A DNA stretch of 64,000 nt from Mariniblastus sp. (GTDB taxonomy: Bacteria; Planctomycetota; Planctomycetia; Pirellulales; Pirellulaceae). The stretch is from contig JAQXDZ010000031.1 in the NCBI GenBank assembly GCA_029251085.1, positions 48,977-112,976 on the forward strand, read 5' to 3'. The notes under the pieces were generated by a model. The model saw nothing but the letters and a program-made list of their open reading frames with translations. It was not told the origin of the DNA and searched no databases. The stretch's first letter is position 1; each line of letters begins with the position of its first letter. This document shows, in pieces, positions 51,853 through 62,700 of the stretch. Made by a program: the position numbers and the translations under genes.

Positions 51853-53697
51853 ATGAAGCGTTGTTTTTCGATTTTGGCAATGATGGTGCTGCTTTGTTTC
51901 GCCCGAGGAGCGAATGTAAGTGGGAATGAAGATAATATAAATCCTTCTGATGAAATTTATGGAAATTGGGCGATTGAAATGCCCTCCGGTGCCACGGGTT
52001 GGTTAACACTTAAGAAAGTTGATGGAGTCCCTCAAGGAGAATTGTGGACTGTGGGTGGCGGAAAGAAATTGCTGGACCTAGCTGTCGTGGACGGTTCAGG
52101 ATGCTCTTTTAAGCGAATGATACGAGTCGGGGCTCCTGAATACGTTGGCGGTCCACCAACGGGAGAGCGATTGAAGATTCACCACGAGGGTAAACTTTTA
52201 GAAGACCGCCTGGTGATTAAGTATTCTCTGCCCGGTGGAGCGGTTAACGGATACGAGGGAAAACGAATTGAGCGACTACCGACGCGACCGAACTTAGATT
52301 TGCTTAAATTTGGAAAACCCGTCACCCTTTTCAATGGAACCGATCTGAAAGGGTGGAAGCCCGTGAATTCTGAGCAAAAGAATGGTTGGGAAGCGCTAGA
52401 TGGCGTGCTTCGCAACACAACACCCAAGACCGATTTTTCGCAGTATTCGAGGTTCGGTAACCTTCAAACAACTACGGATTTTACCGACTTCAATTTGAAG
52501 ATTGATTTTAAGGTGCCTCAAGGTGGAAACAGTGGAATCTACCTGCGTGGCCTTTATGAGATTCAAGTAGTTGACCGCGATAGCAGAATGCAGGGCATTC
52601 AAGGTGTCGGGTCCGTCTTTGGTCGAATTTCAGCGTCGAAAAATTCTGGAAAGGCTGGCGGCGAGTGGAATACTTACGACATCACGCTTGTGGATCGGCA
52701 TGTGACGGTCGTTCTGAACGACGAAAAAGTCATTGATAACCAACCCATCGAGGGTTGTACCAATGGAGCTCTTCAGCCATTTGATGATTTGCCGGGTCCG
52801 ATTTACCTCCAGGGAGACCACACCTCAGTGGCTTATCGCAATATCGTATTGACACCAATTATTTCTACCGACCTAGACGATTCTAAGATTGCAGTGATGG
52901 AAACCGCATTTAACAAACGGGCTGACGCCTCGAGTTTCGAGGATGCTCGAAAGGCTGGATATAACGCAATTCAAATGCATTCCGGAATGCCCGCAGGAAA
53001 GAGAATTAAAAAAATTGACCCAAGCTTTAATTTAGAGCTTGCGACTGATGCGAAGGTGATTGAACGCTGGAAAGAAGAATCTTTGAAACACCAGGTAAAG
53101 GTCATATCCCTGTGTGCGGGTAGTTTGAATAAATGTGAAATTTGGGGAGCGGATCGGGAACTGGCAATGAGGATTGCAAAACAGACGATTGATGCCTGTG
53201 AAGAACTTGGTGTTGAAGTCATGCTATTCCCCTTCTTTGGGCCGTCGAAGTTTCAAACGGGCGATGAAACGATAAGCGGAGTCGCTGATTTTATGACAGA
53301 GTTGCTTCCTTACGCAAAATCTAAAAAGGTCGTGATCGGAATTGAAGCTCCCGTTACAACGAAGCGAGTCGTTGAGCTTCTCTCTCGACTCGATTTTCCG
53401 GAGCATCTTAAGATCTATTACGACACGGGAAATCTCTATCCGCTTGAAGATATCTACGAATCAATTTCGATGTATGGCCGACAACACTTTTGTCAGGTTC
53501 ACATCAAGCCATGCGAAGCGGCAGTTGTAGGAGACGGAAAGATCGACCTCGCTAAACTGGCTGCCGCGCTCGACGAGGCCCAATACGATGGCTGGTTGGT
53601 TTATGAAGCGGGCAAGGGCGGTAAGGAGCCTGTCCGAAATCGGAAAAAAATCCAGAAGATTGATTCCTTACGGGCTCGCCTGAAGGTCACCGAGTAG
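51853..53697 (+). CDS. Exported DUF1080 / sugar-phosphate-isomerase-like fusion
   Basis: About 614 aa from ATG 51853 (ATG 51838 also in frame). A signal peptide is followed by a ~120-residue beta domain, a DUF1080 jelly-roll (Thr-Leu-Phe-Asn-Gly-Thr-Asp-Leu-Lys-Gly-Trp, Phe-Asn-Leu-Lys-Ile-Asp-Phe-Lys, Gly-Asn-Ser-Gly-Ile-Tyr-Leu-Arg-Gly) and a C-terminal xylose-isomerase-like TIM barrel (Val-Val-Ile-Gly-Ile-Glu-Ala-Pro, Ile-Tyr-Tyr-Asp-Thr-Gly-Asn, His-Ile-Lys-Pro-Cys). DUF1080 is linked to 3-keto-disaccharide hydrolysis. The fusion would couple glycoside cleavage with sugar isomerisation in the periplasm. Confidence 0.85.
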   Translation: MKRCFSILAMMVLLCFARGANVSGNEDNINPSDEIYGNWAIEMPSGATGWLTLKKVDGVPQGELWTVGGGKKLLDLAVVDGSGCSFKRMIRVGAPEYVGGPPTGERLKIHHEGKLLEDRLVIKYSLPGGAVNGYEGKRIERLPTRPNLDLLKFGKPVTLFNGTDLKGWKPVNSEQKNGWEALDGVLRNTTPKTDFSQYSRFGNLQTTTDFTDFNLKIDFKVPQGGNSGIYLRGLYEIQVVDRDSRMQGIQGVGSVFGRISASKNSGKAGGEWNTYDITLVDRHVTVVLNDEKVIDNQPIEGCTNGALQPFDDLPGPIYLQGDHTSVAYRNIVLTPIISTDLDDSKIAVMETAFNKRADASSFEDARKAGYNAIQMHSGMPAGKRIKKIDPSFNLELATDAKVIERWKEESLKHQVKVISLCAGSLNKCEIWGADRELAMRIAKQTIDACEELGVEVMLFPFFGPSKFQTGDETISGVADFMTELLPYAKSKKVVIGIEAPVTTKRVVELLSRLDFPEHLKIYYDTGNLYPLEDIYESISMYGRQHFCQVHIKPCEAAVVGDGKIDLAKLAAALDEAQYDGWLVYEAGKGGKEPVRNRKKIQKIDSLRARLKVTE

Positions 53698-53746
53698 AGG
53701 TCGCCTTGTTTACTAGCGATAAAGGGGATTTGTTGCGCTGAAGATC

Positions 53747-55030
53747 TTAGTTGCTTGAATCAAGAGGGATTGCATCGGCGAATGATTTGCCGATCTTGGC
53801 CAAAATCTTTCCACTGCCTAGATAGTGATATTCTGCATTTGATTTGCCGATTTTTAAAATTACGTATTCGCTAGGTGTGAAGGTCTGGGTTCGAAGACTT
53901 TCTAGAATGGTAGATTCGAGTTTGTTTTGTTGCTGTAAGGTTTTGAATACTTCTAAATCAGCTGAATTCAGTTCTTTGCCTTGATTTAATTGTTTTGCCA
54001 ATTCGAGTAACGAATCATTTTTCTTGGCTTGATTAATCTTATTTCGGATGGCGTTGTCGCGTTTGAGGATCGAATCTAATTCAGGGTCCCAGGAGTCTTC
54101 TGTGAGGACGGCAACGACGTTTTCTTTGAATTCAGGTTGAGCAGCTGGGGCAGCCATTGCGTCTCGAAAGTTTTGATGGATGCCGGCGTATCTTTGTTGG
54201 TCTTTGGTGTATTTGGCAACCGGGCCTCCGGCACCCATTACTCCGATAACAAAAGGGCAATCGGGGGCGGAAAGATCTTTCCGAATGTCTCGAATGAAAT
54301 TCACCAATACAGAGCTGTAGGCATCGTAACCGCCAGGTTGATCACGGGTTGGATAGGTTGAGCGGTCAACCATGTCGTTCCATCCCTGAAACCAGACGAT
54401 TCCTGAGAGCTCATAGCCAAGTGAGGCGTCGTAATTTGGATAGACGGCCTTGATATCCTTTAGCACAGATTTGACGTGATCGATAGTTTGCCGGTAGTAG
54501 AATCCAGTGGCTTTAACTTTGTCTCGCTTGATCGCTTCAATATCTTTCCCTTGCTCTTTTAGGCGATCGAGGGTGTCTCGATCGAATGGGTATGGTCCGG
54601 CGCTGGGAGAACGGAAATCAGTGTTGATGCTCTTACCGCCCCAGGCCGTTTTGATAATTAGAACTGGCTCGTTTAGCCGTTTCTGCATGTAAATGCCGAA
54701 GGTTAATTCAGGACCAATTTTATTATCGTCAGCACCGAAACCAGTTGTTAACTGCCCGGATTTGACTCCTTTCGTTGAAAGATAGGAAATCCAAACGTCG
54801 TCAATCACGTTGGGAGTGCCGTCGTCCCCCAGGATTTCACTCATCATGGCTTTGCCGTTAGGGTCCATCCCAATATGAGGAATCGTGCTCAGTTTTGCGT
54901 GTCCCTCCATGTTGGATTGGCCAACCAAGACAAACACTTTGAGTGGAGTTTGAGCGTGAAGTGTGGAGTTGCTATAGCCAACCGCTAATAGAAAACAGAT
55001 GGTCGTCAATCGTGATGCAAATTTATTCAT
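53747..55030 (-). CDS. Exported sialate O-acetylesterase-like (SASA) protein
   Basis: 427 aa with a signal peptide ending near Leu-His-Ala-Gln. SGNH/SASA hallmark Val-Gly-Gln-Ser-Asn-Met-Glu-Gly with nucleophile Ser39, then Lys-Thr-Ala-Trp-Gly-Gly-Lys-Ser, and Ile-Val-Trp-Phe-Gln-Gly-Trp-Asn-Asp that matches the Gln-Gly-(Glu/x)-Asn block. Carbohydrate esterase family 6-like proteins deacetylate plant or algal polysaccharides. The C-terminal ~120 residues are an added coiled/helical region. Convergent with the DUF1080 fusion gene. Confidence 0.88.
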   Translation of the reverse strand: MNKFASRLTTICFLLAVGYSNSTLHAQTPLKVFVLVGQSNMEGHAKLSTIPHIGMDPNGKAMMSEILGDDGTPNVIDDVWISYLSTKGVKSGQLTTGFGADDNKIGPELTFGIYMQKRLNEPVLIIKTAWGGKSINTDFRSPSAGPYPFDRDTLDRLKEQGKDIEAIKRDKVKATGFYYRQTIDHVKSVLKDIKAVYPNYDASLGYELSGIVWFQGWNDMVDRSTYPTRDQPGGYDAYSSVLVNFIRDIRKDLSAPDCPFVIGVMGAGGPVAKYTKDQQRYAGIHQNFRDAMAAPAAQPEFKENVVAVLTEDSWDPELDSILKRDNAIRNKINQAKKNDSLLELAKQLNQGKELNSADLEVFKTLQQQNKLESTILESLRTQTFTPSEYVILKIGKSNAEYHYLGSGKILAKIGKSFADAIPLDSSN

Positions 55031-55640
55031 TTGAAATTTATGCCCAATAGCGGAGTATAAAGTAGACTCAGATTCTCTTTGCCGACGACTGTCGACGCGA
55101 AGACTTTTTAATTGGCGTGAGCGGTCAGAGGAAGTACAAACTCATGCGGATTTAACTAGGAAGCGTGTGGGATTGTGGTCAAGTCGGCTGACAATCGTTT
55201 GAGAGAACAATTGAAGCAGAGCTTGAGATGATTTCGGTAATCTGGTGGAAGCCAAAGCAACGATCAAACCGGAATCGAATTAAATAAAGGGTGTCTCACT
55301 TGCCTCGTTACAACAATTTAGCGCGTTTATCTTAACGGTTCATGTTCTTAAAACAAGTTATCGATGAGTTGTCGCATAATCTCTTCCTGTCATTATATGC
55401 TTGTGTTGGAGCCCAGCCTTTCGTGGTGTAGCTCTCAAGGGAGCGGTTGCTGTTATGGAGCGGTCAAACGGTTTTCGAAACCTAGAGGCGGTGATGGCCG
55501 TTTAGAATCGCAATCGGCATTTGATTTTCAGTTGGAGTGTCGGTTTGGGAACAGTTTAGGCAACCGTGATATCGGCTGAAAAATATATGCTGTAAACTGG
55601 TAGGGTCAGCCATAGTTACTGTTAGGGATTTTCCAATTTC
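55031..55640. other. Gene-free divergent region
   Basis: About 610 bp between divergent genes. Short frames (for example 55364-55579) have no recognisable product. Nothing else was seen. Confidence 0.45.
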
Positions 55641-58265
55641 ATGAAAACCATTGCCAATAATTCTCTGCCGTTGTGCTTCACTCTCTATGTGTTTTTTGCA
55701 ATTGTCAGCGTGGCCAATGGCCAGCAGCCGACTTCGCCATTGGTTCAGAGCTTTTCTAATTATCAAAAATTGCGAGCTGCGACAGAGTTTGGATTCGATT
55801 GGATCAATGTGAGTCCCGTCGTCAATTCAGCACGGGTTGAGGCGGTGCAACTCGACCCGTCGCGACCGGGGCATATGTACGTTGCGTTTGGTTCAGGGAA
55901 CTTATGGAAAACGACCAACAATGGGATCAACTGGCGTCCTATTTTTAACGATCAAGCCTCGTATGGAATTGGAGATTTTGCGCTCGCGCCTTCCAATCCT
56001 GAGATCATCTATTTAGGGACAGGGGAAAGTCTTAAAAAGGCGAGGAATTTCACGATTCCCGGAACTGGAATCTACCGATCTGACGATGGTGGTGAGCACT
56101 GGCGACACCTCGGTTTGTCTGATTCTTGGCATATTGGCGAGATTGCTGTGCATCCGACGAATCCGGAGATTGTCGTTGTTTCAGTACTCGGACATTTATG
56201 GTCAAAAAACTCTAATCGTGGGATCTACAGAACCGAAGACGGCGGCAAAACCTGGGATCACGTCTTATTCGTGAATGAGCGAACCGGTGCCAACGATATT
56301 GTTTGGGCAAAAAATAATTCCAACGTTTTATATGCCTCCATGTGGGAAAACTATCCGAGCGTAAATGGGACTGGGAGTGGGGTTTATCGCAGTGTAGACG
56401 CGGGTGTTACTTGGAGTCGCTGTGACGGAGGATTGCCCAGTGGTGAATCGATCGGACGCATCGGTGTTGCTGTATCGCAAACGGATGCCAACAAGGTGTA
56501 TGCGTTAATAGACAATCGTGAGCGGATCAAAGAGGGAGCTGCTCAGGTTTTTAAAAGTACAGACGGGGGGACAACCTGGTCTCGGACGCATCAAGAAGAA
56601 TTGATGATCTTCTCGCGAATTGGTTGGTATTTTGCTGATATCTACGTAGACCCTCAAAATGATGACGAAATCTTTTGTCTTGGTGTTCGTGTTGCTCACA
56701 GTAGTGACGGTGGAAAGTCTTTTAAATTATTAAGCGGGGAAGTTGAACATTTGACGCCAAGTGCTGCCAGCGGCCTGCACCTCGATCATTGCGAACTGTG
56801 GATCAATCCAATGAATGCCGACCATCTTGTACTTGGAAACGATGGTGGACTGTATCAAAGCTACGACAAAGGCGATTCCTGGTTGCATCTAAATAATCTG
56901 CCCACGGGCGAGTTTTATGATGTCGCGGTTGATCAATCAGAACCCTATCAAATTTTCGCAGGAGCACAGGATAATGCCACCGTTTATGGTTCTGCGATTG
57001 AGTGGGATCAATCAAGAAAGGAAAATTGGAAATATCTCTGGATCGATCCTTGGAATGGAGGAGATGGGTGTATTACACAGGTCGATCCCAATGACTCCAA
57101 TACCGTCTACTTTAGCGCTCAGGAAGGTGCATTCCGGCGAAAAGATATGAAGCGGAATCGGTCGAAGTGGATTCGCCCTTCATTGCCGAAAGAGCACGGC
57201 GGCGAACTAAAATTCAATTTCGTTGCCCCGATGATTATTTCGCCGCACGATTCGAACGTGCTTTACCTTGGTGGGAATTATTTATTCAAGAGTACGAACC
57301 AGGGAGATGCTTGGGAGGTTATTAGCGGTGACCTCTCCAAAACGAAGGATGGAGAGCGAGTTTCTACTGCGATTGCGTCCATTGCTCAATCCGGACAAGA
57401 GGCAAGCCTGATTTACGCGGGAACCGATAAAGGTGGCTTTTGGGTTAGTCAGGACGCTGGCGTGACATGGGAAGAACATGATGAGGGATTTCCGAAGGGA
57501 TATATCCGAAGCATCGTTCCGTCCAAATTTTCAGTGAATCGAGTTTATGCAGCGCTCTCCGGCTTGAATGACGATGACTTAAAAACTTATTTAATGTGCA
57601 GCGAAGACCGGGGTCAAACTTGGAAATCGATTGCTGGAAATCTATTCGATGAACCGGCTAATGTAATTTTAGAAGATCCCGTCAATGAGAATTTGTTGTA
57701 CGCCGGAACATTTCGAGGGGTTTACTGTTCGGTTAATCGAGGAAAGTCATGGCAGTTGCTCGGGAGGAATTTGCCTGCTTGTAGTGTTGCGGACTTAGTG
57801 ATTCAGGAGCGGGAGAATGATTTGATTGTGGCGACTCATGGTCGAGGTGTGTTTAAATTGAATTTGGATGTGCTGCACGAGACGCTGACGCGTGGTTTGG
57901 TCGATGGTGACGCTGATTTTCTTTTCGAGATTCCGGATGTGGCAATCCCCTATTTAAGTGATGTTCGACCGGGGATGAATTTTCGAGATGGAGAAAAAGC
58001 AACCATGTCATTTTGGTCGCACCAAGCGGCGAAGGTTGAAATAACGATCTGCGATGAGGCAGGTCAATCGCTTGCAACGTTTGTTCGAAACGCCACTCGA
58101 GGAGTCAATCAGTACCGCTGGAATTTAGTCACCGAATCGACGAATAGCCCGCTTCCCTATTTCATTAACTATAAATCGTTTTTAAAACCAGGCGAGTACC
58201 AAGTTCAAATCAAACCAGCGGAACATTCCCGTTTGGAGACCGCATTGAAAGTGCGAGAGAAATAG
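55641..58265 (+). CDS. Exported Asp-box (sortilin/VPS10-like) propeller protein
   Basis: 874 aa with a signal peptide ending near Ala-Asn-Gly-Gln-Gln. Around ten Asp-box repeats (Ser-x-Asp-x-Gly-x-Thr-Trp type) are readable, for example Ser-Asp-Asp-Gly-Gly-Glu-His-Trp, Glu-Asp-Gly-Gly-Lys-Thr-Trp, Val-Asp-Ala-Gly-Val-Thr-Trp and Thr-Asp-Gly-Gly-Thr-Thr-Trp, indicating a large beta-propeller like sortilin or xyloglucanases. The last ~110 residues resemble a FlgD-type Ig-like domain. Catalytic Asp pairs of GH74 were not identified, so hydrolase activity is open. The protein is likely cell-surface or secreted. Confidence 0.85.
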   Translation: MKTIANNSLPLCFTLYVFFAIVSVANGQQPTSPLVQSFSNYQKLRAATEFGFDWINVSPVVNSARVEAVQLDPSRPGHMYVAFGSGNLWKTTNNGINWRPIFNDQASYGIGDFALAPSNPEIIYLGTGESLKKARNFTIPGTGIYRSDDGGEHWRHLGLSDSWHIGEIAVHPTNPEIVVVSVLGHLWSKNSNRGIYRTEDGGKTWDHVLFVNERTGANDIVWAKNNSNVLYASMWENYPSVNGTGSGVYRSVDAGVTWSRCDGGLPSGESIGRIGVAVSQTDANKVYALIDNRERIKEGAAQVFKSTDGGTTWSRTHQEELMIFSRIGWYFADIYVDPQNDDEIFCLGVRVAHSSDGGKSFKLLSGEVEHLTPSAASGLHLDHCELWINPMNADHLVLGNDGGLYQSYDKGDSWLHLNNLPTGEFYDVAVDQSEPYQIFAGAQDNATVYGSAIEWDQSRKENWKYLWIDPWNGGDGCITQVDPNDSNTVYFSAQEGAFRRKDMKRNRSKWIRPSLPKEHGGELKFNFVAPMIISPHDSNVLYLGGNYLFKSTNQGDAWEVISGDLSKTKDGERVSTAIASIAQSGQEASLIYAGTDKGGFWVSQDAGVTWEEHDEGFPKGYIRSIVPSKFSVNRVYAALSGLNDDDLKTYLMCSEDRGQTWKSIAGNLFDEPANVILEDPVNENLLYAGTFRGVYCSVNRGKSWQLLGRNLPACSVADLVIQERENDLIVATHGRGVFKLNLDVLHETLTRGLVDGDADFLFEIPDVAIPYLSDVRPGMNFRDGEKATMSFWSHQAAKVEITICDEAGQSLATFVRNATRGVNQYRWNLVTESTNSPLPYFINYKSFLKPGEYQVQIKPAEHSRLETALKVREK

Positions 58266-58385
58266 ACCGAGCCGCATTTAAGCAGCTCAAACGGGAAATT
58301 GCGTGGTGGATTGCGACTTGCTGGTAGTGCCATTTAGGCCGCCAGGTTTTGGGGAATTGCGGAACAGACTTTCCCCACGATTGGA

Positions 58386-59774
58386 TTACGTGCGCAGTAA
58401 TTGCTTGATTGCGCCTTGTTGATCAAGTTTTTTTCGCGACATTTCCAAATCGAGGTCGCCGTAATGTTTGATGGGGTTGCCGTGAGCGTTTAGCAGTGTG
58501 GTGTACCAGTTACCGATGGTTTTATGTCCTGCAGTCCCATGGTACGGCAATCGCAGGTAGCGGCCCCCAATCTCTAGATTGCAATTTTGTCCTGCGAGGG
58601 TGATCACAGGAGCTTGGGTGCCGTGGCTGTGGTGTCCCTCTCCATTTTCGGGGAAGTACATGATCATGGTGTTGTCGAACATGGAGCCGTCGCCTTCGGG
58701 GGTGGCTTTGAGTTGGTCGACAATTTTTGCCACCTGATTCATATGTCCCACTCGAATTTTCTCGCGGATTTTGTCGGCGGCGACGCCACTGTACCCTCCG
58801 TTGTGACCGAGTTCGTGAATGGAAATTCGATCTCCTTCATTCCCTGGCAGGCCTTTGATCGGTGTCGATAACTCGTCGATGGTATACGTGACGACGTTGG
58901 TCAGGCCGGTTACCAAGGCAGCAATCAGAATGTCTGTCATTGCTTCTTGCTTCTCGGGGGTGTTGGCGTTGGGGCCACCCTTGGCGTGAACTTCACTCAA
59001 TGTGGGTAGGCGATCAGCAATGGTGTCCGATTTAAGTGAAACCTTTTGGTTGCGTTTTTGAATTGCCTCAATGGAACGGATGTGATTGCTCAGTTTTAAT
59101 TTTTCGTAGCCATTGAGTGCTTTTGCTTTATAGGACTCTTCATTCTCAAGGAATTTTAACATCGCATTGTCAGATTCAACCGCACCCGGATTTGTCACTG
59201 ACTTAAATAGTTCATCGTAGGCCGTTTGCGGATCTGCGTAACAGTAGTTCCTTTGGTGTGGGGCGGGGGCAGAATATCCAGCGACGATTCCAGTGCGGAA
59301 GGTGTTGTAGTTTCCCGTCAGTGAAAGTTCGACGTGTCCAAAAGGAGACGGAAAAAGATTAGCAAGTTCAAAATCGATGGTAGCTCGTTTGATCCCACTG
59401 AGCGAGTTGCGACCCGATTTGAAGGCACCCATCACAGATGAATACGACCAGTGTCCATTTTCGCTCATCTTGCAAGACAAACCCTGAAGGATAGTCATGT
59501 CCTTCTTGTGAGCGGTCAATGGTTGTAACCAAACGGGTAGTTCATGGTTTTCAAGATCAGCTTCAAAAGGCTGTCCCTGTTTATCCAAACTTTTCTCTTG
59601 ATCCGAGAAGGTCAGGGGTGTGACTTCGTTCGGTCGGATACCGTTCGATTTTCGGATGAAGATGAACCGCTTTGGTTGTCCTTTTGAAAAACTATGGGCG
59701 AATAGCGAGGATGGCATCGCGATCGCACCGGTACCGAGAGCAGAGGTTTTCAGAAAGTTTCGTCTAGTCGTCAT
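58386..59774 (-). CDS. DUF1552 secreted protein (Tat-type signal)
   Basis: About 462 aa from ATG 59774 (ATG 59789 also in frame). The N-terminus Thr-Thr-Arg-Arg-Asn-Phe-Leu-Lys followed by Ala-Leu-Gly-Thr-Gly-Ala-Ile-Ala is a twin-arginine signal. The DUF1552 body is recognisable by Gly-Leu-Ser-Cys-Lys, Val-Glu-Leu-Ser-Leu-Thr-Gly-Asn and Tyr-Phe-Pro-Glu-Asn-Gly-Glu-Gly-His-His. It starts within the end of the upstream DUF1592 gene, so the two are translationally coupled. In planctomycetes the DUF1552/DUF1592 pair is a recurring module, thought to act in extracytoplasmic oxidation; activity unproven. Confidence 0.88.
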   Translation of the reverse strand: MTTRRNFLKTSALGTGAIAMPSSLFAHSFSKGQPKRFIFIRKSNGIRPNEVTPLTFSDQEKSLDKQGQPFEADLENHELPVWLQPLTAHKKDMTILQGLSCKMSENGHWSYSSVMGAFKSGRNSLSGIKRATIDFELANLFPSPFGHVELSLTGNYNTFRTGIVAGYSAPAPHQRNYCYADPQTAYDELFKSVTNPGAVESDNAMLKFLENEESYKAKALNGYEKLKLSNHIRSIEAIQKRNQKVSLKSDTIADRLPTLSEVHAKGGPNANTPEKQEAMTDILIAALVTGLTNVVTYTIDELSTPIKGLPGNEGDRISIHELGHNGGYSGVAADKIREKIRVGHMNQVAKIVDQLKATPEGDGSMFDNTMIMYFPENGEGHHSHGTQAPVITLAGQNCNLEIGGRYLRLPYHGTAGHKTIGNWYTTLLNAHGNPIKHYGDLDLEMSRKKLDQQGAIKQLLRT

Positions 59775-62700
59775 CGGAAATGCCCTCAAGTGGCTTACGG
59801 TAAATGAATGAATCAGATGTCAAAAGAGAAACAATGACAGCGTCGAAACTTCCGTCGTTGTCCAAGTATGCCTTTTCAGCGTTGATCAATGTGCTGGAAT
59901 CCGAGAGCTTTTCGTTACGGCCTAAGTAATACCGGAAAGCGTAACGGATAATTGATTGACGCACGCGTTGAGATTGACCAAGTCGATCTGCTAAATCGAT
60001 TGCATCTTCGAGTGGTCCATCCAGCTTTTGATCATCAGTTCCTGAAAGATACCCACGCGAATCGACAGGAAGAGTTTTATAGATGTCTCTTAAATCCATA
60101 TAAACTCCCCCTTTGTCAGGCGATTTTTGGATTAGATTGTCTGGGTGCTCAAGTGATTCTTGGCGACGGTATCGCCCAAAGTCATCATAAACTTCAAACG
60201 CATAACCGAGGGGGTTCATGCGTTCGTGGCATTTCCAACAAGCTTCCGTTTCAGTAACCGCGACCAATCGGTCGCGTAGCGTCTTGTGATGGTTTTCGGG
60301 AATGACGGCATCGACGGTGATGGGGACATCAGGGACGGTACCAGCAAGAAGTTTTTCACGGACCCATTTGCCACGCTTAACTGGGTCGGTTTCAGTATTT
60401 TGAGCATGGGCAATCAACCAGGCGGGATGAGTCAGCATCCCTTTGCGATTTGAGACGAACGCAGGTTGAACCCCCGGATAGTTCCAATTATCCAACGCAA
60501 TATTAAAAAACCTTGCCACCTCGGGCGACCTGAGTTGTAACCCCGTTCTGGTAGAAGCATTATAAAGGCCATGGGCTGGGAACGATACGAACGGAGCTGC
60601 CCCAGTTTGCCCTTTATCGAACCGAGCTGAAAAACTAGTCATGGCGGTTTTGAATTCTCTGATTGAATTTCGACGACCCTGAGTTGCAATTCTTTCAGCA
60701 TCAACCCCACGCATTTTCACTTCGCTTAAGAAATCTTTGTGAGCGACCAGATCTGTCACCTCAAAATTTTGCCAATCGAGATCCTTGAAGTAATCATAGA
60801 TTTTCTTAATTCGCTCAGATGACGCTTGCATCGCATCATTGTCTCCCGAATGAAATACGTAAAAATCTTCCGTCGTTAGAAGTTTCTCAATGACATTGGT
60901 GTCGCATTCAATAATGTGATCGACCAGTCGATCCGCTTCGCCAACTAGGCGACCTTTGGCGTTGTCATAATGAGACCCAAAACGTTTGTTGTCTTTAAAA
61001 ATTGCGAGCATTTTTGGGTATCCAAAAAAATCGCGAAAGAAACGCAATTTTCTAATGGGTGTGTTGGTCACACTCGCGGTCAGTTGAAGCCTTTCAACGG
61101 CCTCGTCGATGACGTAGTACTGGTCCCTGTTGTCTAGCAGCCTCAGAACTTCTCGTTTGTAATCGTCTCTTGTCTTAAGATTGCCACTTGCAGCGGCCTC
61201 CGATAACGTTTTGTCAGGACTGCTATCGGTCAAGGCGTAGGCAATTGCGTAGCTGGCATCTCGGGGAGAGAGCATCCGCCGGCCGGATGGGTCAGTTGGC
61301 CCTGATCCGAATTCATCTCGGTAGACAAACTCAGATCTTAAGATCAATGTTTGAATTAGTTTTTCAATTGCCTTGATATTGCCCATGCTACTGATGTAGG
61401 TCTGGGTAAGTGAAACGTATTTCTCGTTTTCTTCAGACGTTGGCGTCCTCTCGGAAATCTTCAGAAATAGCTGCTCTACAAGATCCTGAAGTTTACTAGT
61501 CTCGGGTGGGCCGGCATTATTCAGAAGCGTTGAATACTCAAGCTGCCACTGCCGGAGACACTTTTCAATGACGTCGTTATAGCGATCGCCACGTTTTCGA
61601 TTTTTTAAAATCGCTTCATTGACGATTACCATCTCATCGTCGGTACGGGGTTTGTAAATTGGCAATTTGTGTTTCTGGTCATATCGATGATTCAATATCT
61701 GCGCTCGAAATTCGTCGAGGTAGCCAGCTAAAAACGTCAACCTCGCTTCAATCGTTCGTTGATTGTGACCGTGATTAAACCACTCAATTTCGCAGCGCTC
61801 AATTAATTGTTTGTCTGTACCACCAGCCGTTTTATTTCGCTGCATCGTTTTATAGATCAGAGCAAGTTCTTGCTGACCGGGCTGGGCAGCATGAAACGGC
61901 GATTTTTTAATCTCCGTACCTTCAGTGTTTTTTGGCGGTTGGATGTTCACCGGTTGGAAGGTCGGTAAGAAGTCCGCGTTTTTATCGCCATAGAGGTCAA
62001 TCGAAATCTTCTCGATGAATGTCTCAAGGAAAGCTCTACGCGATTGGAGTAAAGCAGCTTGACCCCACTCGAGACGCATGATTTCTTCAATTGCAGGAAG
62101 GTAACGCTTGTCACGGCCAGTGAGGTAAATCATTTGGCTGGCCGCTTCTTTAGCGTTGGTGATCATCGTCAGCAGGTGGCCACCGTTAAGCGTGGTGTTG
62201 GCGTAATAGCGGACGCCGGTGTTGGTCGGCAATAAGAAAGGGTTGGTAAGGTTGATTCGGCGTCCGTTACTGCCCAAGACGTACTGACGTTTCCCATCAA
62301 TTGTTTTATGGGGTCGATGATTTAGAATTCGATTGAATTTGGCATCGAAGATATATTCGCTGATCAACCACCTGCGGTCATAAGTGAAGCCTGGGAGGTT
62401 GGCGAACTGCCCAGAAAATAGATCTCGATGGTCGATCAAGTTGCCGTAATCGGGTGTCTTGAGTTTTTCAGCAAGCTTATCTGCACCTAACTTGCCTAGT
62501 TGGTTCTGTAACCAGACCGTAATCAAATTTTTATCTTCATTAGAGAGTTCAGTAGAATTTGCCGGCGGCATCAAACCAAATAGCAATTGCTCCTGAATCT
62601 GATTGAGAAGATGGAGTTTTTCGTTAACTGGAAGCTGACCTAAGTCATCCAGACGAATACCACCCTCTTGGTTCCCGTCCGTGTGGCAAGCACCGCACGA

